Shown here piece after piece: positions 52,714 through 64,000 of a stretch of DNA of 64,000 nt. Each line of letters starts with the position of its first letter. The stretch's first letter is position 1. The notes below the pieces were generated by a model, which was given only the letters and a program-made list of their open reading frames with translations, was not told the DNA's origin and made no database searches. The DNA is from Thysanoteuthis rhombus (Eukaryota; Mollusca; Cephalopoda; Oegopsida; Thysanoteuthidae). Position numbers and translations under genes: made by a program. Location: the NCBI GenBank assembly GCA_963457665.1, contig OY735218.1, forward strand, positions 50,248,681-50,312,680. Reading direction: 5' to 3'.

Positions 52714-52945
52714 CAGAGAAAATGCTGGTTTAGGTACCAGAAAGAGCGTTTACAATTCTGATCGAGATCTTAAAGTATGTTGCCTTTATATATCTCTTTA
52801 TGTGATAATTATAGTTGATCTCCTACATTTATCGATATGGAGGAATAGTCAAATCTTAAAATTCCAATCAATTACTGAATTAGCCCGTTGCTATTTAACC
52901 GACAAAGACATCAGGAAGAGCGTGTCCGATTCTTATCGGATGGAC
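52675..52945 (+). repeat. Short direct duplicate after the RTE relic
   Basis: The segments 52677-52765 and 52865-52945 share a CARTTACTGAAWTARCCCG block, then YATTWAACYGACA, then AGGAAGAGCGTGT/AGAAAGAGCGTTT, then GATTCTTATCGGA/AATTCTGATCGAG. Confidence 0.6.
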
Positions 52946-53529
52946 GTCATGCGATTCGATGACATCTAATCTCTTTGTATTTCTCGTGACACGAGCTGCC
53001 ATGATACACAAAAGGAAGCACAGTGCTCGGTCGAGGTATCTTTTGTGTCGCTTCACCTGTGCCGTCCAGGACCTCGAGATACTTGCTTAGTTAACGACTA
53101 CAACAGCTGCAAAATGAATAGCGTCTGAAATGAAGAGCGCGCACGTCCCTTGCTAAAGCTCACCATGCTGCGTTTATTGAAAACGAATTATCTCATAAGG
53201 AAAATACAATAGATCAGTTTATGTAAGACCGGAAGGAATTGAATTGCTGGCCAGACGCACTTTCACGATACCAAGAGAGTGGAGCTTTGAATCATTTTAG
53301 TTAAGAGCCCAACCAGACATGACTCAGGGACAAGAACCGAAGGCAATTTAGTGACAGAACATAGGGAATAAGGTTAGAGATAGAATAGCCACTTTGTGTG
53401 TTATATTAAGTAGTTCCAATTCAATATATTTAAAGTTCAGGGCTGATTTGACAGGCTTTCGGGGCGCAATCTTGGAGTAATGAAACCATGGTGAATATTT
53501 ATGCCCAAGTTATTTCTCAGTTCGCAATA
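52946..53529. other. Unassigned DNA, locally GC-richer
   Basis: ACACAAAAG (53006-53014) pairs with CTTTTGTGT (53040-53048) to form a hairpin. No gene is supported. Confidence 0.45.
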
Positions 53530-54000
53530 TAAAACATACACACTCATGCGATGATGGAGACCCGTACACGCCAGCGTATATAATATAAGACACATACGTA
53601 CACACATATTCATACCAACATGCGCACACTCTGGCTCACATAAATACAAGTGCTAAAACACACACTGACCTACACCTTACAGGTTCTCACACAGAAATAC
53701 TTTCAACTGTACACTATCCCTTGGACTCAGACATATATGTCCATGCACAACATCGAGACTTAGACACACATCCAGGGTTGCACACACATTTAGAAATTCA
53801 AGCTTACTGAATCTCACACTCAGAAAAACTGACGTCTGCACATACACACATACACACAACACATGATCACCTTCGAGTAAATACGCTTACACTCAAAGTT
53901 GTACTTAGAAACAAACGTACACGTATCCATGTTTTTCTCCTTGACACACATATCTCACATGCAAACACGTACACATACGCACACATGCATACAATGTGTG
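53530..54000. repeat. Degenerate CA-rich tract
   Basis: For about 470 bases the + strand is built from CACA, CATACA, ACGTACAC and CTCACAC words with no pure run longer than a few units. It reads as an old (CA)n-type array far into decay. Confidence 0.7.
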
Positions 54001-54236
54001 TTCGGAAAGTTGCTATCAATTCTGAATGTCTCGTAAGCTGGACGTGCAAACTTGATGTAATAAAGATTTCTACATACACTTCTTGGTAGATATCTTCAAC
54101 AGCCTGCAATTTGTTTTGTCAGGGCATTTCCAAGTGTTGTGTTCGTCAGTTTTCAAATTGCCAGAATTCACATTACAAGATTGGTCCATAAATATCAGAA
54201 CTTGCTGTACACACGTATATATCACGATGGACAAGT

Positions 54237-54237
<1 letters not shown>
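54001..54237. other. Unassigned DNA between the CA tract and an AT array
   Basis: No feature was recognised. Confidence 0.4.
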
Positions 54238-54316
<79 letters not shown>

Positions 54317-54330
54317 ACATATATATATGG
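54238..54330. repeat. (AT)n microsatellite
   Basis: About 74 bases of pure AT plus a TATG/TACA edge. Confidence 0.97.
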
Positions 54331-54515
54331 TTCCCTCTTTTGGACATTATTGGGGTTGGTTTTGGCTTTTTCTGTGTAGGGAACGTTTGACGTAGCCAAT
54401 CCATTATTCTATCTTATTTGAAGCCCTACTTCAATTTGAGTCAATGTTGATTGTATGAAGCACTTAATGGCATTAACCAATCACACACCGGATATTGAAT
54501 TACTGATACGTAATT

Positions 54516-54634
<119 letters not shown>

Positions 54635-55340
54635 GGGGAGTTATAATGACATTAGGTCGAAAGAAAGCTAAGTAGGAGATACCAGGGTCCATTTATAAAC
54701 TTAATTTTAAAAAACTACGAACATCCTGACAAAAACTTGTTTTTCTATTTGTCCTATCGCCCGGCTTTGACAAAAAGAAGTCTTGTTTTTTGTTCGCCAC
54801 AAAATTTCGCAGAGAAATAAGGAGTGTGTATCCATTGCTTCGGCTGGATGGCTGTTATCCCCATTTGAACCCCTGGCAGTGTGCAGATAATTATGCTTAT
54901 CTTGATGCAAATCGCCTGTATTTCAATTGATCGAGTTTGCTTGAAGGTTTTTGGAGGTTTGTCATCAGAATAGATTGGATTATATTTCAGCTTTAACCTA
55001 GATCACATAAATTGATTTTATTTGTCATAGAAAATAGTTCAAGCACAGATAAAACTACGGTTTTGATTAAAGCCGCTTTTGTCTTCAGGCAACGAACACA
55101 TTAGGACAAATTTTATTGAATTAGATCATTAGACCTAACGATTACTTTTTACAGATTTGATTTATTGCCAATTCAATAATTGCATTTACACTAGCAAGTA
55201 ATTTATTTCCAATTGGTTTCACGAAGATGTGCAAATTATTAGTGGTATATTTTTGTTTGCTGTCTGTATTCCTATATCCTTGGCTTTCAGATTATATCTA
55301 TCTATCACTACTATTTGTTGATCGATCTACCAATAATTCC
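54635..55340. other. Unassigned AT-rich DNA
   Basis: No gene is supported. Confidence 0.5.
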
Positions 55341-55355
55341 GTCTCCGTCTTCTCA

Positions 55356-55423
55356 AATCTATCTATCTATCTATCTCTCTCTCTCTCTGTCTCTCTATCT
55401 CTCTCTGTCTCTGTCTCTCTGTC

Positions 55424-55492
<69 letters not shown>

Positions 55493-55568
55493 CAATCTAT
55501 CTATCGATCAATTTGAACAGAGCAGTACACTGGTCCCTACAGTTTTTAAGCTAATCTGGCAGACTGGC

Positions 55569-55661
<93 letters not shown>

Positions 55662-55676
55662 CTGTGTGTGTGTGTA
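55356..55676. repeat. Complex (CTAT)(CT)(CTGT)(CT)(TA) ... (TA)(TG) microsatellite domain
   Basis: First block, 55356-55510: CTAT, CT, GTCT, CT, then TA. After about 60 bases, a second block at 55571-55676 is TA followed by about 85 bases of TG. The 157-codon frame across it is an artefact. Confidence 0.95.
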
Positions 55677-55894
55677 ACATATATAAGCTACACCAATTGA
55701 GTTAGAGTTTAAATTTTCAACATTCACTCTCTGTTATGTTTTAGAAAATCATTTTTCGTTGTTTTTTGATCCAACCTAGATAGGGTTCCAGTGTGTGTTT
55801 GTGGGGGGTGGGAAGTTGCAATGTAAGTTTATGCTTACTCAATCACTAATTCATATCAAGCAGCATTCATGCAAGCTGTTTCCATCACAGCAAA

Positions 55895-56000
55895 ATGCTA
55901 GAGGAGTAACTTATTTGTCGATCATTCAATTTTTTGCTTTTAATTGATCATTCCGAACATGGCATGCTGCTAAAAGACGGTGGTCATATGATGGTGTCTA
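55895..56000 (+). repeat. Repeat family J, copy 1
   Basis: It aligns with 62045-62150: GGAGTAACTTATTTGT/GAAGTAACTCATTTAT, TTTTAATTGATCATTC/TTTTAATTGATCACTC, GCATGCTGCTAAAA/ATATGCTGCCAAAA, and GGTCATATG/TTTGCTATG. A weaker third match is at 39760-39850. Confidence 0.6.
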
Positions 56001-56109
56001 GTAAGAAACACACCATATTTATTCCCATCCAATTTGCTTTCAGATTATATTTATTTCTAGCTATCAGTCTATTCATTGATATATCTTGTTATGTGTCTCG
56101 GTTTGCTCA

Positions 56110-56245
56110 AATCTCTCTATCTCTCTGTTTTTCTCTCACAAACGCACACAGACAATCTCTCTTTCTCTCTCTTTTACTCTCTCTCTCTCTCTTCTTCTTC
56201 TTCTTCTTCTTCTTCTTCTTCTATCTATCTATCTATCTATCTATC
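56110..56245. repeat. Complex (CT)n(TTC)n(CTAT)n microsatellite
   Basis: CT-rich from 56110, about ten TTC units at 56191-56221, then about six CTAT units. Confidence 0.95.
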
Positions 56246-57038
56246 CCTATCTTGCTTGTTATTAACATTTAATCGCAGACTCAATTCTTGGAGCTGTTCT
56301 GTTAACATTTCTCCAGCTTGTTGGCGTTATCATTACATTTCTGCTGATACATTTTTCAGCTTTCCATGGGTTTATAATTTATCCTGTACGAAGAATTGTC
56401 TACTGACAGTCCTGAAATAGCGCGTTGAAGGCTTTTGCAATTAGTACGGATATACCTAAAAATTTTGGTCCGGACAATCTGAACTTTTCAACCAATCTTT
56501 GCTGTAAGCATTAATTCTGTGGCCTTCTTCGGGTGTGAAATTGAATATGCGTAAGGGAAGAGGGCCTCCTCTATCGGCCTCTTTCTCTTTTGGGAAGCAT
56601 AAAGCCGTATCAGATAAGGGACACTTTTTTCTCCTCAGGAATTTCCCACCTAAAGGAGGCCGCTCAATGGAACGGGCGAAACGTTGTGACTCTTTCCAAA
56701 ATTATAGACAATGGAATTTACCAATTTGAAGTTGCATGGATCGTTGTCTTAATACTGAACATAGGCCTCCACATTGCATTGAAATCTGTGCTGGACGCGA
56801 TGTGGTCTTGAGGTTGATGGAGCTTTGCTTAACTACTCATGACCGGCTTGACTGTTTACAGTGGTGGAAAGATTAGGAAGATTTCCCCAGACCAATTCAC
56901 TAGCAAAGTGACTTCAATCTTCTCTGAGTGTCAACTTTTGTATCACAGTTTTTAGACTAATTACATAGGCCTGAGTCATGCAGACATTTATTACACTCGT
57001 GTGATTTTGATCAATCTATATTCTTCCAATATGGCTCT
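56246..57038. other. Unassigned DNA
   Basis: Two overlapping frames at 56535-56811 (64 and 73 codons) read as mixed-composition peptides but match nothing I know. Confidence 0.4.
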
Positions 57039-57345
57039 ATGTACACCAAATGCTTTCCTGTCGATCTTTATGCACTGTCTTTGAAATGGAATTGCCAATA
57101 TTTTAAAAACTTGAAGTATGCAGTCAGAATATATAAAGAAAGTAATGATGAGATCAATTTCAGTAATAATAAATTGTTAGGAATAATTCTCAGGATTGAA
57201 ATGGAAAGAAATACATCAGTATGGATCAGAGAGAGGACCATAATGGAAGATTCTGAACAGGTCACAAAAATGGACCCAACAGATGGCGTAAAGAAGGGAC
57301 AATAGACGGAAGAAAGGGACAATAAATACATTACAGAAGGACGTG
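57039..57345 (+). pseudogene. RTE-type non-LTR retrotransposon, C-terminal ORF relic
   Basis: An 88-codon frame contains LLGIILRIEMERNTSVWIRE then RTIMEDSEQVTKM and DPTDGVKKGQ. The order matches MLGISLRDRxRNxWIRERTxVxDIxxxIxKM followed by the WxPRDGKRxxGRP tail of RTE elements. The KWRWAGHxAR block between them is missing, which implies a deletion. It stops at a TAG at 57303-57305. Confidence 0.6.
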
Positions 57346-58628
57346 ACAGTAGATAGAAAGACGAATTTGTCAGATTAGAATCATGTCATTTTCTTTCCCA
57401 ATTATCATCTTTGACACCCTTGAATTATAGCCTTTACAATATTTTTCAATGGTAGTTTTTCGTAGTACATATTAGGGATATCATTTACGCAGCTATCAAT
57501 CACACATGCAAGTTGAACTCTGGCAACAAGAGTAGTTGACTTCTGAATCAATCAACTGACGGTAATAATTTTCTCGACGTTTGCTTTATAACTTTCACAT
57601 ATTCAATTCAACACACATGAATGAAGTCGAATCGATAAGTCTGTAGCTCAACAAAAGTCCAGTCATCTCAAACAGGATGAAACTCAAATTTACTGCACTA
57701 GTGAATCGCACAGGAAGAGGAACTTGTAAATGTTTGTCACACAACGTGCCTTATAGATACATCTGAATATTTGTATACAGTGGATTTTGTTTATAAGCCT
57801 GGACCAGTGAATTTGGATCCAATAACAGACAGGTCTCATGAACCGAACTAATCTTCTTCATGTATGAAACAAAATTTGTTTTTCTTTTCTTTTGTAATCA
57901 GTGGGAACGACTCAAAAACTCAAACCCATTTTCTTATTTCCTTTGTTCCTTTTCAAAATTTGCGTCACATGCAGAAATATTTGGAAGATAATTATTTTGA
58001 GGACGAGAATGTAGAATTTTAATAATTGTATCAGATTTAATTCGGTTGCACAGCTGCTCAGACTAAATAAATGGTGCATTAGTCATTATAAACAAAGCAA
58101 ATTAGCGAAGATAAATACGTTCAAATCAGTACTCGTAGGAGAGGTACTATTGTGCAGCTGGTCTTTATAGCAATTTGGTATGATTTAGCAGAATGCACTC
58201 TGTTCATTAATTCTGATGAAAAATACGGATATGTTGGAATTTCAATGAGAGGTTTTTTTTCTAAGAAGATTCAGAGTAGAAGAGTTCATTTTGGCAGACA
58301 TCAGTACATAGTTTTCATCAAAAAATATTCACCTTTGATTGGATGAGTCTATTGTCACGGACGGAGTTGGCAAAAATAATTTTGTTCATTATATTGATAG
58401 TTATGGACTGATGGTTGGATATGAAAAGCCCATAATGAATATTTTACGCTGTTCAAATCTTTAAACCGTCATAAGTGTCGATGTCCTTCATTATATATGC
58501 TAACTCTGGCACATATTACACCACGCCAATGACCCCAGCCCAATTATCAGTTTAGCTTGGCATTGAGCCTTTCTAGTGAAAAGAAAAGAATGACTGACAT
58601 CATTATGGAAACGATTGAGCGTGCGTCA

Positions 58629-58630
<2 letters not shown>
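57346..58630. other. Unassigned AT-rich DNA
   Basis: No gene is supported. ATTGTGCAGCTG at about 58149-58160 also occurs at about 4408-4419, but the flanks align poorly. Confidence 0.45.

Positions 58631-58700
<70 letters not shown>
58631..58700. repeat. (AT)n microsatellite
   Basis: AT array of about 70 bases. Confidence 0.97.
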
Positions 58701-58703
<3 letters not shown>

Positions 58704-58897
58704 GATGCCTAGTGATAAATAAGGAAAACTTACAAGGATGTATACCCAGTGACTGTTAGCATTCCGTGCCTAACTCAATCATCAATAACAAGCATGGCTG
58801 ATGCAGGGTCAAACTCTACATATACTTTGATTCAAACTGAATACGATTAATCTAAGTATAAGTTAGTATACACGATAATTAGAATTGTATGAGACTT

Positions 58898-58966
58898 GAT
58901 AGTTCGGCTCAGTTGGTAAGGTAACCACCTAGAAATTATTTGGAGAGATTCCAAATCAAGATAGAT
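58898..58966 (+). repeat. tRNA-derived SINE head or tRNA pseudogene
   Basis: TTCGGCTCAGTTGGTAAGGT is a good D-arm/A-box. The B-box position reads GAGAGATTCCAAATC, which departs from consensus. It has tRNA-like spacing but no clean cloverleaf. Confidence 0.55.
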
Positions 58967-59115
58967 TTTTAAAAAATTTCTTCGGTTTAGCAACACTGGA
59001 TAGACAAAAGATGATGAGTTTACTCCCGTAAATATGAGAAATTGTTTTTATTCTGTTGTTGCCAGGCGGACATATAAGTAGTCAATACCAAATAAAAGGG
59101 TCTTTTACCGGTTTA

Positions 59116-59699
<584 letters not shown>

Positions 59700-59925
59700 G
59701 TGGTTCTCATCCACCAGACTACAGAACGGTGATCAGCAGTCTTTCGGCGTCTAACTTTCCTAAGATTTGTCAGATCTCTTTATCATGGGCGTTGCTAAGC
59801 TTGAAGTTACTATACTTCTCTTGTACATCATGCCATCTTTTTTCTTTCTGCCACGGTTTGCATATGATCTTTTGGGACCAACGTTTTAAGTTTTGATGTC
59901 TAGAAAATGCTTGAGACTTTTGCAA
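59700..59925 (-). repeat. Repeat family I, copy 3
   Basis: The best-preserved copy of family I. It is listed on the minus strand because that strand is open for about 36 codons (CKPWQKEKRWHDVQEKYSNF) before a stop, then about 17 more to the next, and reads protein-like. The other two copies are broken in this frame. It may be a piece of an unnamed transposon ORF. Confidence 0.5.
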
Positions 59926-60845
<920 letters not shown>

Positions 60846-60942
60846 CAAAAATCATTTTTTTGAAAATTCGGAGGGTGTGATTGTGCTACGTCAAATATTC
60901 AGGTGGGATAAATCTGAGACTGAGTCAAAAATCAAATTTTTT

Positions 60943-61012
60943 TTCACCTGGGCTTGAACCCCGATTCATCGGGCATAAATCTTCTTGGCCAATGAATCAC
61001 ATTGTATACTGA
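60943..61012 (-). repeat. tRNA-derived SINE-like fragment
   Basis: The minus strand carries CATTGGCCAAGAAGATTTAT, then CCCGATGAATCGGGGTTCAA continuing GCCCAGGTG, a near-consensus B box. The CCCGATGAATCGGG part is itself a small hairpin. An A-run follows (a T-run at 60936-60945 on the + strand), as expected for a retroposed tail. Confidence 0.55.
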
Positions 61013-62044
61013 CTGGTATATACAGAGGCACATACCGGGGGGGGGTAAAAATTTAGTACAAACTTGAAGTTGAGTTTCCATTTCAACAGGAACAATACTC
61101 ACTAAACTTAGGTGAATAAAAGTTAACATTACACTGCCATGATTTGAAATCATGATCAAATGCTCGATAGTCATGTTCATTACACACTGTGCTAAATTTC
61201 GTCATGCATATCAACCGACTTGTATGTTTCAATGGAATAAGCCTTCTGTATTTATATAAAAATAAATAGATAGACCAATAAAAACAGCATCCCCCTATCA
61301 GAATTTGGAATTGTAACCAGCTTATTAGTGGCTTGGTGTTTTACCGACTGAAATAAACGTAAATGACTGAGATATCTACAACATTTATCTCACAGAGATG
61401 TAAAGTTCCATTTCATTGTAATGGATAAATACTTTTATACCAAATAAGAAATCTTTTGTAAATGCTTTTTATTAATAATGATAATAAAAAAAAACAGTAA
61501 AGAAGTTTCAGTGATTATCTTCAGTCAGAATAGAAGTTAGGGGTGGATTTTGACCCTGAACTGCCAGTTTTTTTTATAGTTAAATTCCAGTAGGGTTATT
61601 TGGCAATAAAGGAACTGAAAGAATCGGCACATCTCTGCTAATCCGAAGTTTTGATCCGATTACATCTCAAAAGTTCGGCTCCACTCTAGTGCCATTATTT
61701 GTCCCGTGAAAAGGTAAATTTTCTTTGATTAGAAACTGTCGACCAAGGCTGTCAACATAGTTTATTCTCGTTTTCAAGTTGGTATTATTGGCTGTCTATA
61801 TTTGTATCACATGTTCAGGCTGCATAGGGCTAGAGGGCTGAAAAAATTTACTCATCATTCTGTCTAAAAAAAAAAAACGGGCTTTATGTCCTTGACCCCA
61901 TCCCTGAGATGTTTTGAGAGGCAGGGAGGTCAATGTTAAATGTAGGTTTATGGTAAATTGATCACTCAGTTTGTGTCCGACAACATTCATGCTTACTTTT
62001 ATGTCCTTTTGAGTTGAGACATATTTAATGATTATTATCCCCAA
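61013..62044. other. Unassigned AT-rich DNA
   Basis: A G-run lies at about 61037-61045 and an A-run at about 61866-61877. The minus frame 61796-62044 has no known motif. Confidence 0.45.
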
Positions 62045-62150
62045 AAGCGAGAGAAGTAACTCATTTATTTATCAGTGCCTTTTCGAATTTTTAATTGATC
62101 ACTCTTTTCAAAGCAATATGCTGCCAAAATGTTGTTTGCTATGTAACTGT
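62045..62150 (+). repeat. Repeat family J, copy 2
   Basis: The partner of 55895-56000. See that entry for the aligned blocks. Confidence 0.6.
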
Positions 62151-62177
62151 TTCGATTGAGTAACTAACGAGACTTGT

Positions 62178-62684
62178 TTGTTTAGTCATGAAAATAACAC
62201 CCTAAAAGTTTATTTGTTTGTTTTTTTCATTCGCCTTTCATGCTCATTTATAAGCCGATATCATCTGAAGAAGCAAAAGGCAATCAATAACCAGATGAGA
62301 ATTTATGTTATTGATTTCAGCATTTTCATATACAACAGAGATCAAAATAAGGTTGCAGTGTCTTCTTTAACTCTAAACCTGGAGCAAATTTTTTCTGCAG
62401 ATTTAAATCTGCATTACGTTGTCGCCCAACTACAATGCGCGTTTCACTTGTTGTGGGGGTGGAAGTTCGATAAGAAAAAAAACAGAAGGCAATGTTATGA
62501 ACGTTTTGGGGCATTAAATACGATCAGGTATTGTTGGTATTGTTCCACTCATTCCCGTTCAGTGTTTTTTGTTTCTTTTGATAGAGGAAAAGTATCAGAA
62601 AGGGAAAATTCTTTGGTAGCAATATCGGCTAAACCTGGAACACTGACTGAACATGTGCACACGGAGCCACTTGCCTTTCAATAG
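62178..62684 (+). other. Longest open frame outside simple repeats, unidentified
   Basis: 168 codons from ATG to TAG. Composition is mixed, with a basic stretch (KKKNRRQ, about residue 100) and an early hydrophobic run. I see no known domain, no obvious splice sites, no codon bias and no neighbour to support it. A chance frame is the simplest reading, and a single exon cannot be excluded. Confidence 0.15.
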
Positions 62685-64000
62685 AATTAAGATATTTGGC
62701 AAATGTTGGCTTGTATGTACACACTACGACATGGGGAAATATCGAATTCCATATCAGGATGAGTAGACGTACATATTCATATGTGCATGCATACATTGAT
62801 ACTTGGGTTGAGAGAAAAATGAAAGTAGAGGCAACTGATATATGCGAACCGAATATAGTCGATTTATCTTGATCCTGTGCGTCCTTCAGTCACCTGGAAG
62901 ACGCAGGGTACCGAATTTATCGGTTAGTGAACACCTATGGCAGTGATGGCGAATCTATAACATCGGTTTCGACGATGACACACCACAGGTTTTTGGGTGA
63001 TACTCGATGACCTTTGAAAAAGAATTCAATTTGATTCTATCATCTTGATTTTATAAGTCATTTATGATCAAATTATTATTTTCAGAAAAATCAATTATAA
63101 TGATATTACATAAATAGGCTGCTTATCTATAAGCAGTTACTTAAAACTAAAATGTATGTGTAGATGTGAGCGACTCCCCAATAACAGGATTATTTAAAAG
63201 ATTAAGATTTCAATTCAGAATCCTGGAATGGTCGGCCATCATTGATCCATCTGAAGAGGAAATAAAATTCCAAACTATTTAAGTCAACATTAAGTGTAAT
63301 CTATCCAGCAAAGTGGTTAGTCCACAGAGGGTAATAGATAGCTTGATCGAATTGCACACCAATCCATAGAAGAGCCATTCACTCAAATTTGTATGCGTAA
63401 CTGCATGATTGGTTTTCTGTTATAATCCAATACTTATAATGGGTTGGTCCATGTTAAATAGAAAAAAGCGTACACTATAAAATAACTGAAGGGTTTTTAA
63501 TAAATGAGACCGACTGTTGTGTTTTATCAATGGAAATACACCATAGAAAATATTAAGACTTTATGTCTGATCGTATATTGAAACTGCATGTGTTAAATTG
63601 AGATTTAAAAAACTTTTAAAATTTGATGACTAGAATCATTTGAAAAGATTACCAAATAAAGTCGCTCTTGGCACTGCAGTGCCGGTGTATACATAAGTAA
63701 CACTTTCTCACGAGTTTATGTTTGTCTCTAACATTTAATGAAATGATTGGATTGAAAAAACTCAACACGTCACGAAGTCACGATCATGACTCTTTCATCC
63801 AACTATTACACGCTATGCTGATGTGATTTTGGCCAGGGGTTACATTTATAAGGCAATCAGTATCCATTACTCTTCGACACACGGAAATAGACGAGAAGCT
63901 CTCGCATAGCATTGGTGTATCCCTCACTTTAGGTGCTTACGGCAGTAAGTGCACGGGATTCAGGCTCTGTGGCCGCATTGTTTGTGTTGGTCAGAGGACA
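62685..64000. other. Unassigned DNA to the window end
   Basis: A perfect 14-base palindrome GGCACTGCAGTGCC lies at 63670-63683. CACGGGATTCAGGCTC at about 63953-63968 is a weak B-box-like block. No gene is supported. Confidence 0.45.

Noticed and set aside
63670..63683. Perfect 14-base palindrome
   Set aside because: Too short and isolated to assign a role.

Overview
This window looks like gene-poor, AT-rich animal nuclear DNA. I found no convincing host protein-coding gene, no rRNA gene and no functional tRNA gene. Three things place it in a large, repeat-rich metazoan genome: very long (AT)n arrays about every 2 kb, often joined to (GT)n or (GA)n; several tRNA-derived SINE-like heads with recognisable A and B boxes; and decayed pieces of RTE-type (non-LTR) and mariner-type transposons. 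A cephalopod mollusc such as an octopus would fit this texture, but that is an inference from general character. Nothing here proves the species.

Layout. 1-12.3 kb: diffuse AT-rich DNA with five long microsatellites, SINE-like pieces near 1.4, 7.9, 8.7 and 9.5 kb, one copy of a 0.5-kb dispersed repeat (2.7-3.2 kb), and two locally duplicated repeats (9.1/9.8 kb and 10.8/11.9 kb). 13.25-14.0 kb: a 750-bp purine-rich domain. 15.5-16.2 kb: a GATA-rich domain. 20-27 kb: local duplications at 20.1/21.1, 24.7/24.9 and 26.1/26.2 kb, and a second copy of the 0.5-kb repeat. 28.5-29.4 kb: a pyrimidine-rich domain ending in (CA)n(TA)n. 33-42 kb: RTE relics at 33.0 and 41.5 kb, an unidentified broken coding region at 35.3-35.9 kb, a duplicated pair at 36.4/36.7 kb, a mariner relic at 38.6-38.8 kb and a 109-bp foldback at 38.9-39.0 kb. 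45-56 kb: more microsatellites, an unnamed repeat family (45.2, 52.2, 59.8 kb), an RTE relic at 52.5 kb and a degenerate CA-rich tract at 53.5-54.0 kb. 56-64 kb: an RTE relic at 57.1 kb, further SINE-like pieces, and the longest ordinary open frame (62.2-62.7 kb), which I could not identify.

The parts do not form a pathway. The story is one of transposon decay, local duplication and microsatellite growth. The best leads are the broken coding region at 35.3-35.9 kb, the mariner relic next to the foldback, the four RTE 3' fragments that all lie in the + orientation, and the consistent polarity of the compound microsatellites. I see no new multi-gene system. Alignments were made by eye, so repeat boundaries are approximate.
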